From Ascidiimonas meishanensis (GTDB lineage: Bacteria > Bacteroidota > Bacteroidia > Flavobacteriales > Flavobacteriaceae), in the NCBI RefSeq assembly GCF_037782385.1, contig NZ_JBBEXD010000003.1, forward strand, positions 372,001-436,000: a stretch of DNA of 64,000 nucleotides. Reading direction: 5' to 3'. Below the pieces are notes generated by a model, which was not told the origin of the DNA, did not search any database, and saw nothing but the letters and a program-made list of their open reading frames with translations. Made by a program: the position numbers and the translations under genes. Below, one piece after another: positions 36,584 to 44,396 of this stretch; positions within the stretch are counted from its first letter, which is position 1, and each line of letters opens with the position of its first letter.

Positions 36584-37654
36584 TTATGTAATTAAAACTT
36601 GTTCCAGTAGTTTAATATAGATGTCAATTCCTTCTTCAATCTCTTTTACATAAATATATTCATCTGCTGTATGTGAACGTGTTGAATCGCCCGGCCCTAG
36701 TTTTAAAGAGGGACAGCTTAAGACTGCCTGATCTGATAAGGTAGGAGAACCATAGGTGCTTCTTCCTAATTTTTTCCCCGCTAAGACTAGTGGATGATTT
36801 TCTGGAATTGACGATGAATTTAGACGTAAAGACCGTGCTTTTATCTCACTGCATGGTGATTCTTTACTCAAAATTTCTGCTATTTCAGTATTGCTATATT
36901 GATCGTTTACCCGAACATCAACAACTAAACTCGTTTGAGCTGGTACTACATTATGCTGACTTCCAGCACTTATCTGAGTAACCGTCATTTTCACCTCACC
37001 AAGTACAGGCGAGATTTTTTGAAAGGTATAATCTTTAAACCATTGCAATACCTCAATTGTATTATAAATACTATTGTTGTTATTAGGATGAGCCGCATGA
37101 CTTGGAGTACCTGAAACAATGGCATCAAAAACTACAAGGCCTTTTTCTGCGATGGCAAGATTCATTAAAGTAGGTTCACCAACAATAGCTACATCAATTT
37201 CAGGAAGCAAAGGTAGTACACTATTGAGTCCGTTAGGTCCAGAACTTTCTTCTTCTGCCGAAGCTACAATTACAAGATTATAATTGAGCCCTTCTTTTTC
37301 ATAATAATAAGTAAATAGCGCAATTAATGATACCAGACATCCACCAGCATCATTACTTCCTAACCCATAGAGTTTTCCATTTTCAATATGTGCCTGAAAC
37401 GGATCTTTGGTATAAGCTTTATTCGGTTTTACGGTATCGTGATGGGAATTGAGTAGTAGAATAGGTTTAGAATCATTATAGTGTTTGTTAAACGCATAAA
37501 TATTATGCCCAGCTCTTTTAAAGGGAATATTATAATGCTGAAACCATTTTTCTATGATCGCCGCTGTTTGATCTTCTTCTGATGAAAATGATTGTGTATT
37601 AATCAATTGATGCAGGAGGTCTAATGCGTGCTTAGTGAGTGTTTCCTGATTCAT
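36584..37654 (-). CDS. argE: M20-family N-acyl-ornithine/citrulline deacylase
   Basis: Removes the N-acyl group from the arginine intermediate; in this pathway variant the substrate should be N-acylcitrulline. 356 aa, M20 metallopeptidase fold. Metal ligands are recognisable: NSHHDTVKP (about 70), LYGLGSNDAGG (about 92-102), ASAEEESSG (catalytic Glu, about 131-139) and AIVGEPT. The ATG overlaps the argB stop by 4 bp, so it is coupled. Named by operon context; by sequence alone DapE-type desuccinylase activity is equally possible, consistent with succinylated intermediates. Confidence 0.85.
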   Translation of the reverse strand: MNQETLTKHALDLLHQLINTQSFSSEEDQTAAIIEKWFQHYNIPFKRAGHNIYAFNKHYNDSKPILLLNSHHDTVKPNKAYTKDPFQAHIENGKLYGLGSNDAGGCLVSLIALFTYYYEKEGLNYNLVIVASAEEESSGPNGLNSVLPLLPEIDVAIVGEPTLMNLAIAEKGLVVFDAIVSGTPSHAAHPNNNNSIYNTIEVLQWFKDYTFQKISPVLGEVKMTVTQISAGSQHNVVPAQTSLVVDVRVNDQYSNTEIAEILSKESPCSEIKARSLRLNSSSIPENHPLVLAGKKLGRSTYGSPTLSDQAVLSCPSLKLGPGDSTRSHTADEYIYVKEIEEGIDIYIKLLEQVLIT

Positions 37655-38439
37655 AATTGTAAACTTAGTTTAGTAGCAATTGGATTTTTTTTAGTGATCA
37701 TTTTTTCATTTCCAAGAAAAACAGTTTGTACTTTGTTCTCTAATGCATGGAAACAATTTTGAAGCTTTGGTAACATACCATCCGCTATTATTCCATCTTC
37801 CAGAAGACAGGTATATATTTCTTTATCAATCATTTCAATTACAGAATTTTCATCATTGAGATCTCTTAATACTCCATTTTTCTCAAAACAATAAAATAAT
37901 TGTGTTTCGTAATGTTTGCTAAGAGCAATAGCTATTTCTGCAGCCATTGTATCTGCATTGGTGTTTAATAATTGTCCTTTTTGGTTATGAGTAATTGGGC
38001 ATATTACCGGCGTGATATTTGCCTGTAGAAGTGTTTTCAAGGCCAAATCATTTACGCTGTCAATATCGCCTGCAAAACCATAATCTATATCTTTAACAAT
38101 ACGCTTATGCGCTTGAATTATATTGGCATCAGCTCCAGAAAGTCCTAGTGCATTGCAACCATATTTTTGAAGATTAGCCACCATATTTTTATTGACAAAC
38201 CCACCATAAACCATGGTAATTATTTCAAGGTTTTTTTCATCTGTAATACGTCTTCCATTTATCATTTTAGCTTCAACACCCAATCTTTTTGCTAATTCAG
38301 TAGCGATTTTACCACCACCGTGTACCAGTATTTTTAATCCTTCAATGGATGCAAAATCTTGAAGAAAAGCTTGCAGCTTTTTTTCATCTGAAATAATATT
38401 CCCTCCAATTTTTACAATCTTAATTGTTTGCTTATCCAT
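37651..38439 (-). CDS. argB: N-acetyl(succinyl)glutamate kinase
   Basis: Phosphorylates N-acylglutamate, the second step of the pathway. 262 aa amino-acid-kinase fold. N-terminal IVKIGGNIIS (about 8-17), substrate loop LVHGGGKIATELAKRLG (about 38-54), RRITDEKNLE, then LGLSGADANII and a late NTNADTMAAEIA (nucleotide region). Short N-terminus, so the arginine-insensitive class is more likely than the long feedback-inhibited class; regulation would then fall on transcription (see leader). Overlaps both neighbours by 4-8 bp. Confidence 0.93.
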   Translation of the reverse strand: MDKQTIKIVKIGGNIISDEKKLQAFLQDFASIEGLKILVHGGGKIATELAKRLGVEAKMINGRRITDEKNLEIITMVYGGFVNKNMVANLQKYGCNALGLSGADANIIQAHKRIVKDIDYGFAGDIDSVNDLALKTLLQANITPVICPITHNQKGQLLNTNADTMAAEIAIALSKHYETQLFYCFEKNGVLRDLNDENSVIEMIDKEIYTCLLEDGIIADGMLPKLQNCFHALENKVQTVFLGNEKMITKKNPIATKLSLQL

Positions 38440-39379
38440 TTTCCAGTATTTTTTTAAGAACAGTCATGGCGGCATACGTTCTGTTATTTGCTTGTTGCAA
38501 TACCAATGATGTATTGCTGTCTAGAACAGCGTCTGATACGATTATATTTCTTCTTACTGGCAGACAGTGCATAAAATGAGCCTTATTGGTGAGTTCCATC
38601 TTTTTAGCAGTTACCATCCATTTTGAGTCTTGCTCCAGTACTTTTCCATATTGATGATAAGAACTCCAGTTTTTGGCATATATAAAGTCTGCTCCTTTAA
38701 AGGCTTTATCTTGATCGTATTCAATTAGACTATTTTGAGTCAATGCGGGATTGAGTTCATATCCTTTAGGATGTGTGACAACAAAATCAACATTCATTTT
38801 TTGCATCATCTGTACAAAAGAATTAGCTACTGCATGTGGTAATGCCTTTGGGTGTGGCGCCCATGTAAGTACAACTTTGGGTTTTTCAATTTTTTGATGC
38901 TCTTGAATAGTAATTGCATCTGCTAAGGCTTGCAGTGGATGGGCTATGGCACTTTCCATATTTACTATGGGCACAGAGGCATACTTTTGAAAGCTTTTGA
39001 GCATGAGTTCAGATTCATCTTTATGCTTATCTGTAAGGCTTGCAAATGCGCGAATAGCTATAATGTCACAGTATTGAGATAGCACCCCCGCAGCTTCTTT
39101 AACATGTTCTGCCTTACCACCATTCATCACGGTGCCATCTTCAAATTCTAATGCCCATGTTTCACTAGAAACATTCATGGAAAGTATTTCCATTCCTAAC
39201 ATTTTAGCTGCTTTCTGAGTGCTTAAGCGGGTACGTAAACTAGGATTAAAGAAAAGCATACCTAAGGTTTTATGCTTTCCCAAATTTTCAAAAGCATATG
39301 GGGCTGCTTTTAGCTCCTGTACTTCTTTCAACCATTTGGGTAAATGGTCTATGGACTGAATATTCAAATAGTCTTTCAT
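38432..39379 (-). CDS. argF': N-succinyl(acetyl)ornithine carbamoyltransferase
   Basis: Carbamoylates N-acylornithine rather than free ornithine, the Bacteroidetes and Xanthomonas variant. 315 aa. The carbamoyl-phosphate loop is FFNPSLRTR (about 43-51), and Trp75 and the second loop AHPLQALAD (about 145-153) fit this subfamily. The specificity position, Glu92 in the acetyl-specific Xanthomonas enzyme and Pro90 in the succinyl-specific Bacteroides enzyme, is Ala90 here (GGKAEH). The Glu needed for acetyl specificity is therefore absent, which favours N-succinylornithine. Overlaps argD by 4 bp and argB by 8 bp. Confidence 0.9.
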   Translation of the reverse strand: MKDYLNIQSIDHLPKWLKEVQELKAAPYAFENLGKHKTLGMLFFNPSLRTRLSTQKAAKMLGMEILSMNVSSETWALEFEDGTVMNGGKAEHVKEAAGVLSQYCDIIAIRAFASLTDKHKDESELMLKSFQKYASVPIVNMESAIAHPLQALADAITIQEHQKIEKPKVVLTWAPHPKALPHAVANSFVQMMQKMNVDFVVTHPKGYELNPALTQNSLIEYDQDKAFKGADFIYAKNWSSYHQYGKVLEQDSKWMVTAKKMELTNKAHFMHCLPVRRNIIVSDAVLDSNTSLVLQQANNRTYAAMTVLKKILENG

Positions 39380-40503
39380 CCTAATGCAGTTTTTAAGGCT
39401 TCAAAAAATGTATCTAAATGTTTGGTTGTAATACAAAGAGGAGGAAGAATACGCAATACGTACTTGTTCTTGGCGCTTCCGGTAAAGATATGATGTTCAT
39501 AAATGAGTTTCTTTCGAAGTTCTGCAACCTCAAAATCAAATTCTAACCCCAGCATTAAACCTCTTCCTTTAATATTTTTTACAGCACCAATTTCTTTGGC
39601 TTTCTCTCTAAAGTAGGTTTCTATTTGTAGGGCATTCTCCATTAGTTTGTCTTTCTCTAGTACTTCCAAAACCGCTAAAGAAGCAACACATGCCAGATGA
39701 TTACCGCCAAAGGTGGTACCTAACATTCCGTATGTTGCTTTGATGTTTGGATGAATCAAAATACCTCCCACCGGAAAACCATTACCCATGCCTTTCGCCA
39801 TTGAAATAATATCTGGGATCACTGCATATTTTTGGAAGGCAAAAAAATTACCTGTCCTTCCAAACCCTGCTTGAACTTCATCGGCTATTAAAAGTGTACC
39901 ATACTTATGACAAAGACAGTTCATTTCTTCATAAAAATCTTTGTGGGCTTCATCTAATCCGCCAACTCCTTGTATATACTCAATAATAACAGCACATACA
40001 TCTTGTTTTGCCAATTCGGTTTCCAGAGCTTCTATGTCCCCGAGAGGGAGAAAGGTTACTTCCTGTTGTAGATTGATGGGAGCATTGATTGCAAGATTAT
40101 CAGTAGTAGCTACCGCTGCAGATGTTCTGCCATGAAAACCATTTCTAAATGCAATTACTTTGGAACGATTGGTTACAAACGAAGCTACTTTTAAAGCATT
40201 TTCATTGGCCTCTGCTCCAGAATTACATAAAAAAAGCTGGTAATCGTCACATTCAGATAACTTTCCAAGTTTTTCTGCTAATTTAATCTGTAATGGATTT
40301 TTTATAGCATTACTATAAAATCCCAATTTCTTTAATTGATCACTCACACTATTTACGTAGAATGGATGGGAGTGACCAATAGAGATTACCGCATGGCCTC
40401 CATAAAGATCTAAATATTGGGTGCCTTTATCATCATAAACATACATGCCCTCTCCTTTAACCGGAGTAATATCGTATAATGGATATACATCAAATAATTC
40501 CAT
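39376..40503 (-). CDS. argD: N-acyl-ornithine aminotransferase
   Basis: PLP-dependent class III aminotransferase (375 aa) converting N-acylglutamate semialdehyde to N-acylornithine with glutamate. Signatures are NSGAEANENALKVA (about 93-106), FHGRTSAAVATT (about 123-134), IADEVQAGFGRTG (about 206-218, PLP Asp) and SMAKGMGNGFPVGG with the Schiff-base Lys (about 234-247). Follows proC by 2 bp and overlaps argF' by 4 bp. Confidence 0.94.
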   Translation of the reverse strand: MELFDVYPLYDITPVKGEGMYVYDDKGTQYLDLYGGHAVISIGHSHPFYVNSVSDQLKKLGFYSNAIKNPLQIKLAEKLGKLSECDDYQLFLCNSGAEANENALKVASFVTNRSKVIAFRNGFHGRTSAAVATTDNLAINAPINLQQEVTFLPLGDIEALETELAKQDVCAVIIEYIQGVGGLDEAHKDFYEEMNCLCHKYGTLLIADEVQAGFGRTGNFFAFQKYAVIPDIISMAKGMGNGFPVGGILIHPNIKATYGMLGTTFGGNHLACVASLAVLEVLEKDKLMENALQIETYFREKAKEIGAVKNIKGRGLMLGLEFDFEVAELRKKLIYEHHIFTGSAKNKYVLRILPPLCITTKHLDTFFEALKTALG

Positions 40504-40505
40504 AC

Positions 40506-41300
40506 CTAACTTTTAGCGATTTGACTTATTTTATCATATGAAGCTACAATGCCTTTTATTAAGGAGGAACTAAGCCCTTGGTGCTCCATTTCGTTTAAGC
40601 CTTCAATAGTGCAACCTCCGGGGGTGGTAACTCTGTCAATTTCTTCTTCCGGATGCCTTCCAGATTCAACCAGTAGACTAGAGGCTCCCAAACAAGTATT
40701 TATTGCCAAGGTGTGTGCTTCATCTGCATCAAACCCCAATTGGATAGCAGCTTGTGTAGTAGCACGTACCAATCGCATCCAAAAAGCAATACCACTGGCA
40801 CAAATAACCGTAGCTGCACGCATCTGTTCTTCTGGAATTTCCATGGTGGTGCCTAATCTGTTAAAAATTGCTTTGGCAATATCGGTTCGTTTTTTGCCCA
40901 TTTGATTACTGCAGATACAAGTCATTGATTTCCCCACCGCAATAGCCGTGTTTGGCATACTTCTAATAATGTATTGTTCTGTTCCTATTACAGATTCGAT
41001 TCTTGAAATAGGAAAACCTGTAATAGTTGATATGATTACATGTTTTTCTGTAAGCAGGTCTTTTATCTCACCCAAAATGTTATCAAAATGACGTGGTTGA
41101 ACGCCAAAAATTAAAATATCCGAATTTTCAACTGCTACCTTGTTATCTGAAGTAACACGTACTCCATTGTATTTTTCCCATTCGGCAATGCTATTGGTAT
41201 TTCTTCTGGTTAGATAGAGTGTTGTAATGGCGTTATTGAATATGAGTCCTTTGGCTATGGCTAAACCCAAATTTCCTGCGCCTATAATTGCTATTTTCAT
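40506..41300 (-). CDS. proC: Pyrroline-5-carboxylate reductase
   Basis: NAD(P)H-dependent last step of proline synthesis, embedded in the arginine operon. 264 aa. N-terminal KIAIIGAGNLGLAIAKGL (about 2-19, Rossmann), FGVQPRHF (about 70), RSMPNTAIAVGKSMT (about 115-129), and the P5CR signature region VTTPGGCTIEGLNEMEHQGL (about 226-245). Sits between argC and argD with gaps of 16 and 2 bp. Placement suggests coordinated proline and arginine synthesis, or use of ornithine-derived P5C. Confidence 0.93.
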   Translation of the reverse strand: MKIAIIGAGNLGLAIAKGLIFNNAITTLYLTRRNTNSIAEWEKYNGVRVTSDNKVAVENSDILIFGVQPRHFDNILGEIKDLLTEKHVIISTITGFPISRIESVIGTEQYIIRSMPNTAIAVGKSMTCICSNQMGKKRTDIAKAIFNRLGTTMEIPEEQMRAATVICASGIAFWMRLVRATTQAAIQLGFDADEAHTLAINTCLGASSLLVESGRHPEEEIDRVTTPGGCTIEGLNEMEHQGLSSSLIKGIVASYDKISQIAKS

Positions 41301-41316
41301 GTAGTGTTTTTTTAAT

Positions 41317-42291
41317 TTAAAACTGACTTGCTTTTAATTGTAATCCTTCTTGCTCATTGTATCCAAAAAGCAGGTTCATATTTTGAACTGCCTGTCCGGA
41401 AGCTCCTTTGAGGAGGTTATCAATTGCACTGGTAACTAATATAATGTTATCGTGTTTGTGCAGGTGAATATGGCATTGATTTGTATTAACTACCTGTTTT
41501 AAAGATATAGGCTGATTGGAAACATGAGTAAAGGGGGCATCTTTGTAGAAATCTTTATACAATAAAGTTACTTCTTCTAAAGTCCCTTCAAATTTTGTAT
41601 ATGCTGTCGCAAAAATACCTCTGGTGAAATTTCCTCTAACCGGAAGAAAATGGATGGTAGCGGTTTCATTTTGAAGATTACTGATAGTTTGCTGAATTTC
41701 TCCTAAATGTTGATGTGTAAAAGGTTTGTACCATGATACGTTATCATTTCTCCAACTAAAATGAGTGGTTGCACTCATGCCAGCACCTGCACCTGTACTC
41801 CCGGTAACTGCGTTTATATGCACAGATTCATTTAGTTTTTTAGAAGCTGCCAATGGTAATAATCCTAATTGAATTGCTGTTGCAAAACATCCGGGATTTG
41901 CAATGCTATTGGCATTTTCAATAGCTGCCTTTTGAAGTTCCGGAAGGCCATAAACGAATGACCTGTTTTGAAAACTAGCATCGTTTGACAACCTGAAATC
42001 ATTGCTTAGGTCTATGATTTTCGTATCCTTAGAAAATGAGTGTTTTTCAAGAAAGTTTTTAGAATTTCCGTGACCCAAACATAGAAAAAGTATATCTACA
42101 GATGTATTTGCCTCTCCTGTGAATTTCAGGTTAGTCACTCCCAATAAATCTGTATGAACATCGCTAATAGCTACTCCGGCTTTACTGGTGCTATACACAA
42201 AATCTATGTGTACTTTTTTATGGTTGGTAAGCAAACGAATGAGTTCTCCTGCGGTATAACCGGTACCTCCTACAATTCCTGCATTAATCAT
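41317..42291 (-). CDS. argC: N-acyl-gamma-glutamyl-phosphate reductase
   Basis: Reduces N-acylglutamyl phosphate to the semialdehyde (324 aa, NADPH-dependent). N-terminal AGIVGGTGYTAGELIRLL (about 4-21), FLCLGHGNS (about 69-77), catalytic-Cys segment IANPGCFATAIQLGLLPL (about 130-147), and the GSTGAGAG region. Its start overlaps the argG stop by 8 bp, so it is coupled. Ordinary length and intact active site. Confidence 0.94.
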   Translation of the reverse strand: MINAGIVGGTGYTAGELIRLLTNHKKVHIDFVYSTSKAGVAISDVHTDLLGVTNLKFTGEANTSVDILFLCLGHGNSKNFLEKHSFSKDTKIIDLSNDFRLSNDASFQNRSFVYGLPELQKAAIENANSIANPGCFATAIQLGLLPLAASKKLNESVHINAVTGSTGAGAGMSATTHFSWRNDNVSWYKPFTHQHLGEIQQTISNLQNETATIHFLPVRGNFTRGIFATAYTKFEGTLEEVTLLYKDFYKDAPFTHVSNQPISLKQVVNTNQCHIHLHKHDNIILVTSAIDNLLKGASGQAVQNMNLLFGYNEQEGLQLKASQF

Positions 42292-43477
42292 GACTAATCT
42301 TGTTTACGTGATTATATATTTTATTCTGATTTGAAAGAATCTTAATAAATCCTTTAGCATCATCTGCACTCCAGGCTTTATTCATTTCACCATAGCTACC
42401 AAAAGAAGCATTCATTAAATCATGTGGTGAGTTAATTCCATCCACCACAAATCGGTAAGGATACAACGAGACAAAAACATCTCCGGTGACTTTCTTTTGA
42501 GTATCGGCAAGAAAGACTTCTATGTTTCGCATTACTTCGTCTAAATACTGCCCTTCGTGTAATAGCATCCCATACCAATTACCTAATTGTTCTTTGTGAT
42601 GTAACTGCCATTTAGTAAGCACATGTTTTTCTAGCGAATGATGTGCCTTGATAATTATTAAAGGAGCCGCTGCTTCAAAGCCAACTCTTCCTTTAATTCC
42701 TATAATGGTATCTCCTGTATGGATATCTCTTCCAATGGCAAAAGAGGATGCTAACTCATTAAGTTTCTCAATATTAGAGGTAGCTGTATCTTTTTGGTCA
42801 TTGATAGCGGTAAGTTCACCTTTAACAAAAGTTAGTTTTACCTGTGCTGAACTTTCTGTTGTGGTAAGTTGACTGGGGAAAGCATCTTCTGGAAGTCCTA
42901 GGTGTGAAGTAAGTGTTTCTGCTCCACCTACGCTCGTTCCCCAGAGCCCTTGGTTGACAGAATATTTGGCTTTTTCCCAGTTCATTTTAATACCGTGTTC
43001 TTTAAGGAAATCTATTTCTTGATCTCTTGAAAGTTGTTGGTCTCTAATAGGAGTAATTATTTCAATATTAGGTGCAATGGTTTGAAAGATCATATCAAAT
43101 CTAACTTGATCATTTCCAGCTCCGGTACTGCCATGAGCAATAGCCGTAGCACCTATTTCAACGGCATACTTAACAATTTCAATGGCTTGTACAATACGTT
43201 CTGCACTTACTGATAATGGATAGGTGTTGTTTTTAAGTACGTTTCCATATATTAGATAGCGTACAACCTTATCATAAAATTTCTCAATCGCATCAATATT
43301 TTTATAGGAAGCAGCGCCTAATTGGAGTGCCTTTTCATGAAGCTCATCAATCTCGGTTGCTTTAAATCCGCCGGTATTTACACTTGCCGCATGTACTTCA
43401 TAACCTTTTCCTGTTAGATACTTTACACAATAAGAAGTGTCAAGTCCACCACTATAGGCTAATACTAATTTTTGCAT
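42284..43477 (-). CDS. argG: Argininosuccinate synthase
   Basis: Condenses citrulline and aspartate with ATP to argininosuccinate. 397 aa. N-terminal ATP pyrophosphatase loop LAYSGGLDTSYCVKYL (about 5-20), AHGSTGAGNDQVRF (about 114-127), EKAKYSVNQGLWG (about 164-176) and a C-terminal HDLMNASFGSYGEMNKAWSA region. Starts 2 bp after the GNAT gene, so it is the second gene in the operon, behind the putative leader-peptide control region. Confidence 0.95.
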   Translation of the reverse strand: MQKLVLAYSGGLDTSYCVKYLTGKGYEVHAASVNTGGFKATEIDELHEKALQLGAASYKNIDAIEKFYDKVVRYLIYGNVLKNNTYPLSVSAERIVQAIEIVKYAVEIGATAIAHGSTGAGNDQVRFDMIFQTIAPNIEIITPIRDQQLSRDQEIDFLKEHGIKMNWEKAKYSVNQGLWGTSVGGAETLTSHLGLPEDAFPSQLTTTESSAQVKLTFVKGELTAINDQKDTATSNIEKLNELASSFAIGRDIHTGDTIIGIKGRVGFEAAAPLIIIKAHHSLEKHVLTKWQLHHKEQLGNWYGMLLHEGQYLDEVMRNIEVFLADTQKKVTGDVFVSLYPYRFVVDGINSPHDLMNASFGSYGEMNKAWSADDAKGFIKILSNQNKIYNHVNKISHD

Positions 43478-43479
43478 GA

Positions 43480-44103
43480 TTATTTCTTTTTATCTTCTCT
43501 TTTAAGAAAAAGAGCTTGTTTTATATTTTTTAATCTTTTTAATACTGCTTTATCTTTTTCATACTTGGTATGCTGTTTCTTTTTTTCGGGATCGTATAGC
43601 ATTCCGGTACATAAGCACATCTTTCTTTCAGTTCGGGTAAGAATATCAAAATTCTTACAGGTACCACAACCACTCCAAAATGTAGGGTCGTCTGTAAGCT
43701 CTGAAAAGGTTACGGGTTCATACCCTAATTCATAATTAATTTTCATAACGGGAAGCCCGGTTGTAATACCAAAAACTTTTGCGTTAGGATACTTAATTAG
43801 GGAATGCTCAAATATTTTCTTTTTGATAGTTCTAGCAAGACCCTGCCCCCTATAATCTGGATGAACAATAAGACCTGAATTGGCAACATACTTTTCATGA
43901 CCCCATGCTTCAATGTAACAAAAGCCAGCAAAATTATCTCCGTCTAAAGCAATAACAGCATTTCCATTTTCTATTTTGGCAATGATGTATTCTGGAGTTC
44001 TTTTTGCTATTCCAGTACCCCGAATTTTAGCAGATTCTTCTATGGTGTCACAAATGCTATGAGCATATTTAATATGAGAACTGTCAGCAACGGTTACTAA
44101 CAT
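43480..44103 (-). CDS. GNAT acyltransferase, probable N-acylglutamate synthase
   Basis: First gene of the arginine operon (207 aa). GNAT acyl-CoA motif VHPDYRGQGLARTIKKKIFEHS (about 78-99). An unusual C-terminal section has four Cys in GCGTCKN (about 150-156) and CLCTGM (about 170-175), a likely zinc-binding knuckle, then a highly basic tail. Every other arginine step is in this operon and no classical argA or argJ is present. It is therefore the obvious candidate for acylation of glutamate; a related GNAT from Bacteroides has been proposed as N-succinylglutamate synthase. Product identity (acetyl or succinyl) is inference. Confidence 0.72.
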   Translation of the reverse strand: MLVTVADSSHIKYAHSICDTIEESAKIRGTGIAKRTPEYIIAKIENGNAVIALDGDNFAGFCYIEAWGHEKYVANSGLIVHPDYRGQGLARTIKKKIFEHSLIKYPNAKVFGITTGLPVMKINYELGYEPVTFSELTDDPTFWSGCGTCKNFDILTRTERKMCLCTGMLYDPEKKKQHTKYEKDKAVLKRLKNIKQALFLKREDKKK

Positions 44104-44151
44104 AATTAGGATGATTTAAAAAAAATTATTTGAAAAATGACTTGTGAAGGC

Positions 44152-44174
44152 TGAACCGGACTCACCTAGGTTCA
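44152..44174 (-). promoter_or_regulatory. Leader hairpin, part of putative arginine attenuator
   Basis: On the minus strand TGAACC (44174-44169) pairs with GGTTCA (44157-44152) over an 11-nt loop, just after the leader ORF. Its 5' arm overlaps one of two self-complementary CCTAGG sites (44165-44170); the other (44193-44198) spans the leader stop codon. Pairing of the two CCTAGG sites and formation of this hairpin exclude each other. No strong U-tract directly follows, so termination versus translational control is open. Confidence 0.4.
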
Positions 44175-44193
44175 AAAAAATAATAAATACACC

Positions 44194-44220
44194 CTAGGGG
44201 CGACGGCGGGGGAAAGACAT
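44194..44220 (-). CDS. Putative arginine-operon leader peptide MSFPRRRP
   Basis: ATG at 44220-44218 begins an eight-codon frame ending in TAG: Met-Ser-Phe-Pro-Arg-Arg-Arg-Pro. The three Arg codons are CGC CGT CGC, although most Arg codons in this AT-rich window are AGA. This makes a conspicuous GC island. It lies about 65 nt after the predicted transcription start and about 90 nt before the GNAT start, immediately upstream of alternative RNA pairings. This is the layout of an arginine-sensing leader. No Shine-Dalgarno is obvious, as usual in Bacteroidetes. Confidence 0.5.
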   Translation of the reverse strand: MSFPRRRP

Positions 44221-44290
44221 AACAAATGAAGGAGCAAAAAACTCCGAAGAAAATTTACATATGTAGTAGTTGTCTTTCATCTTAAAGAAT

Positions 44291-44323
44291 CAAATATACA
44301 ATTTATTCAATTAACAACCCAAA
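44291..44323 (-). promoter_or_regulatory. Predicted promoter of the arginine operon
   Basis: Minus strand TTTG (44323-44320), 21-base spacer, TATATTTG (44298-44291). This is a full match to the Bacteroidetes consensus and has the same spacing as the lacI promoter. Predicted start near 44285 gives a leader of about 180 nt holding the short Arg-rich frame. Confidence 0.55.
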
Positions 44324-44396
44324 AATCTAAAATAAATGGAGGCTACGGATTTATTATTATACTTTTTCAAGTATTTGTACCCTTATTTTAAAAGTA

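Noticed and set aside
44140..44175. tRNA-like GGTTCA and ACCTAGG strings
   Set aside because: No acceptor stem, anticodon arm or cloverleaf can be drawn; the pairing fits a leader hairpin instead.
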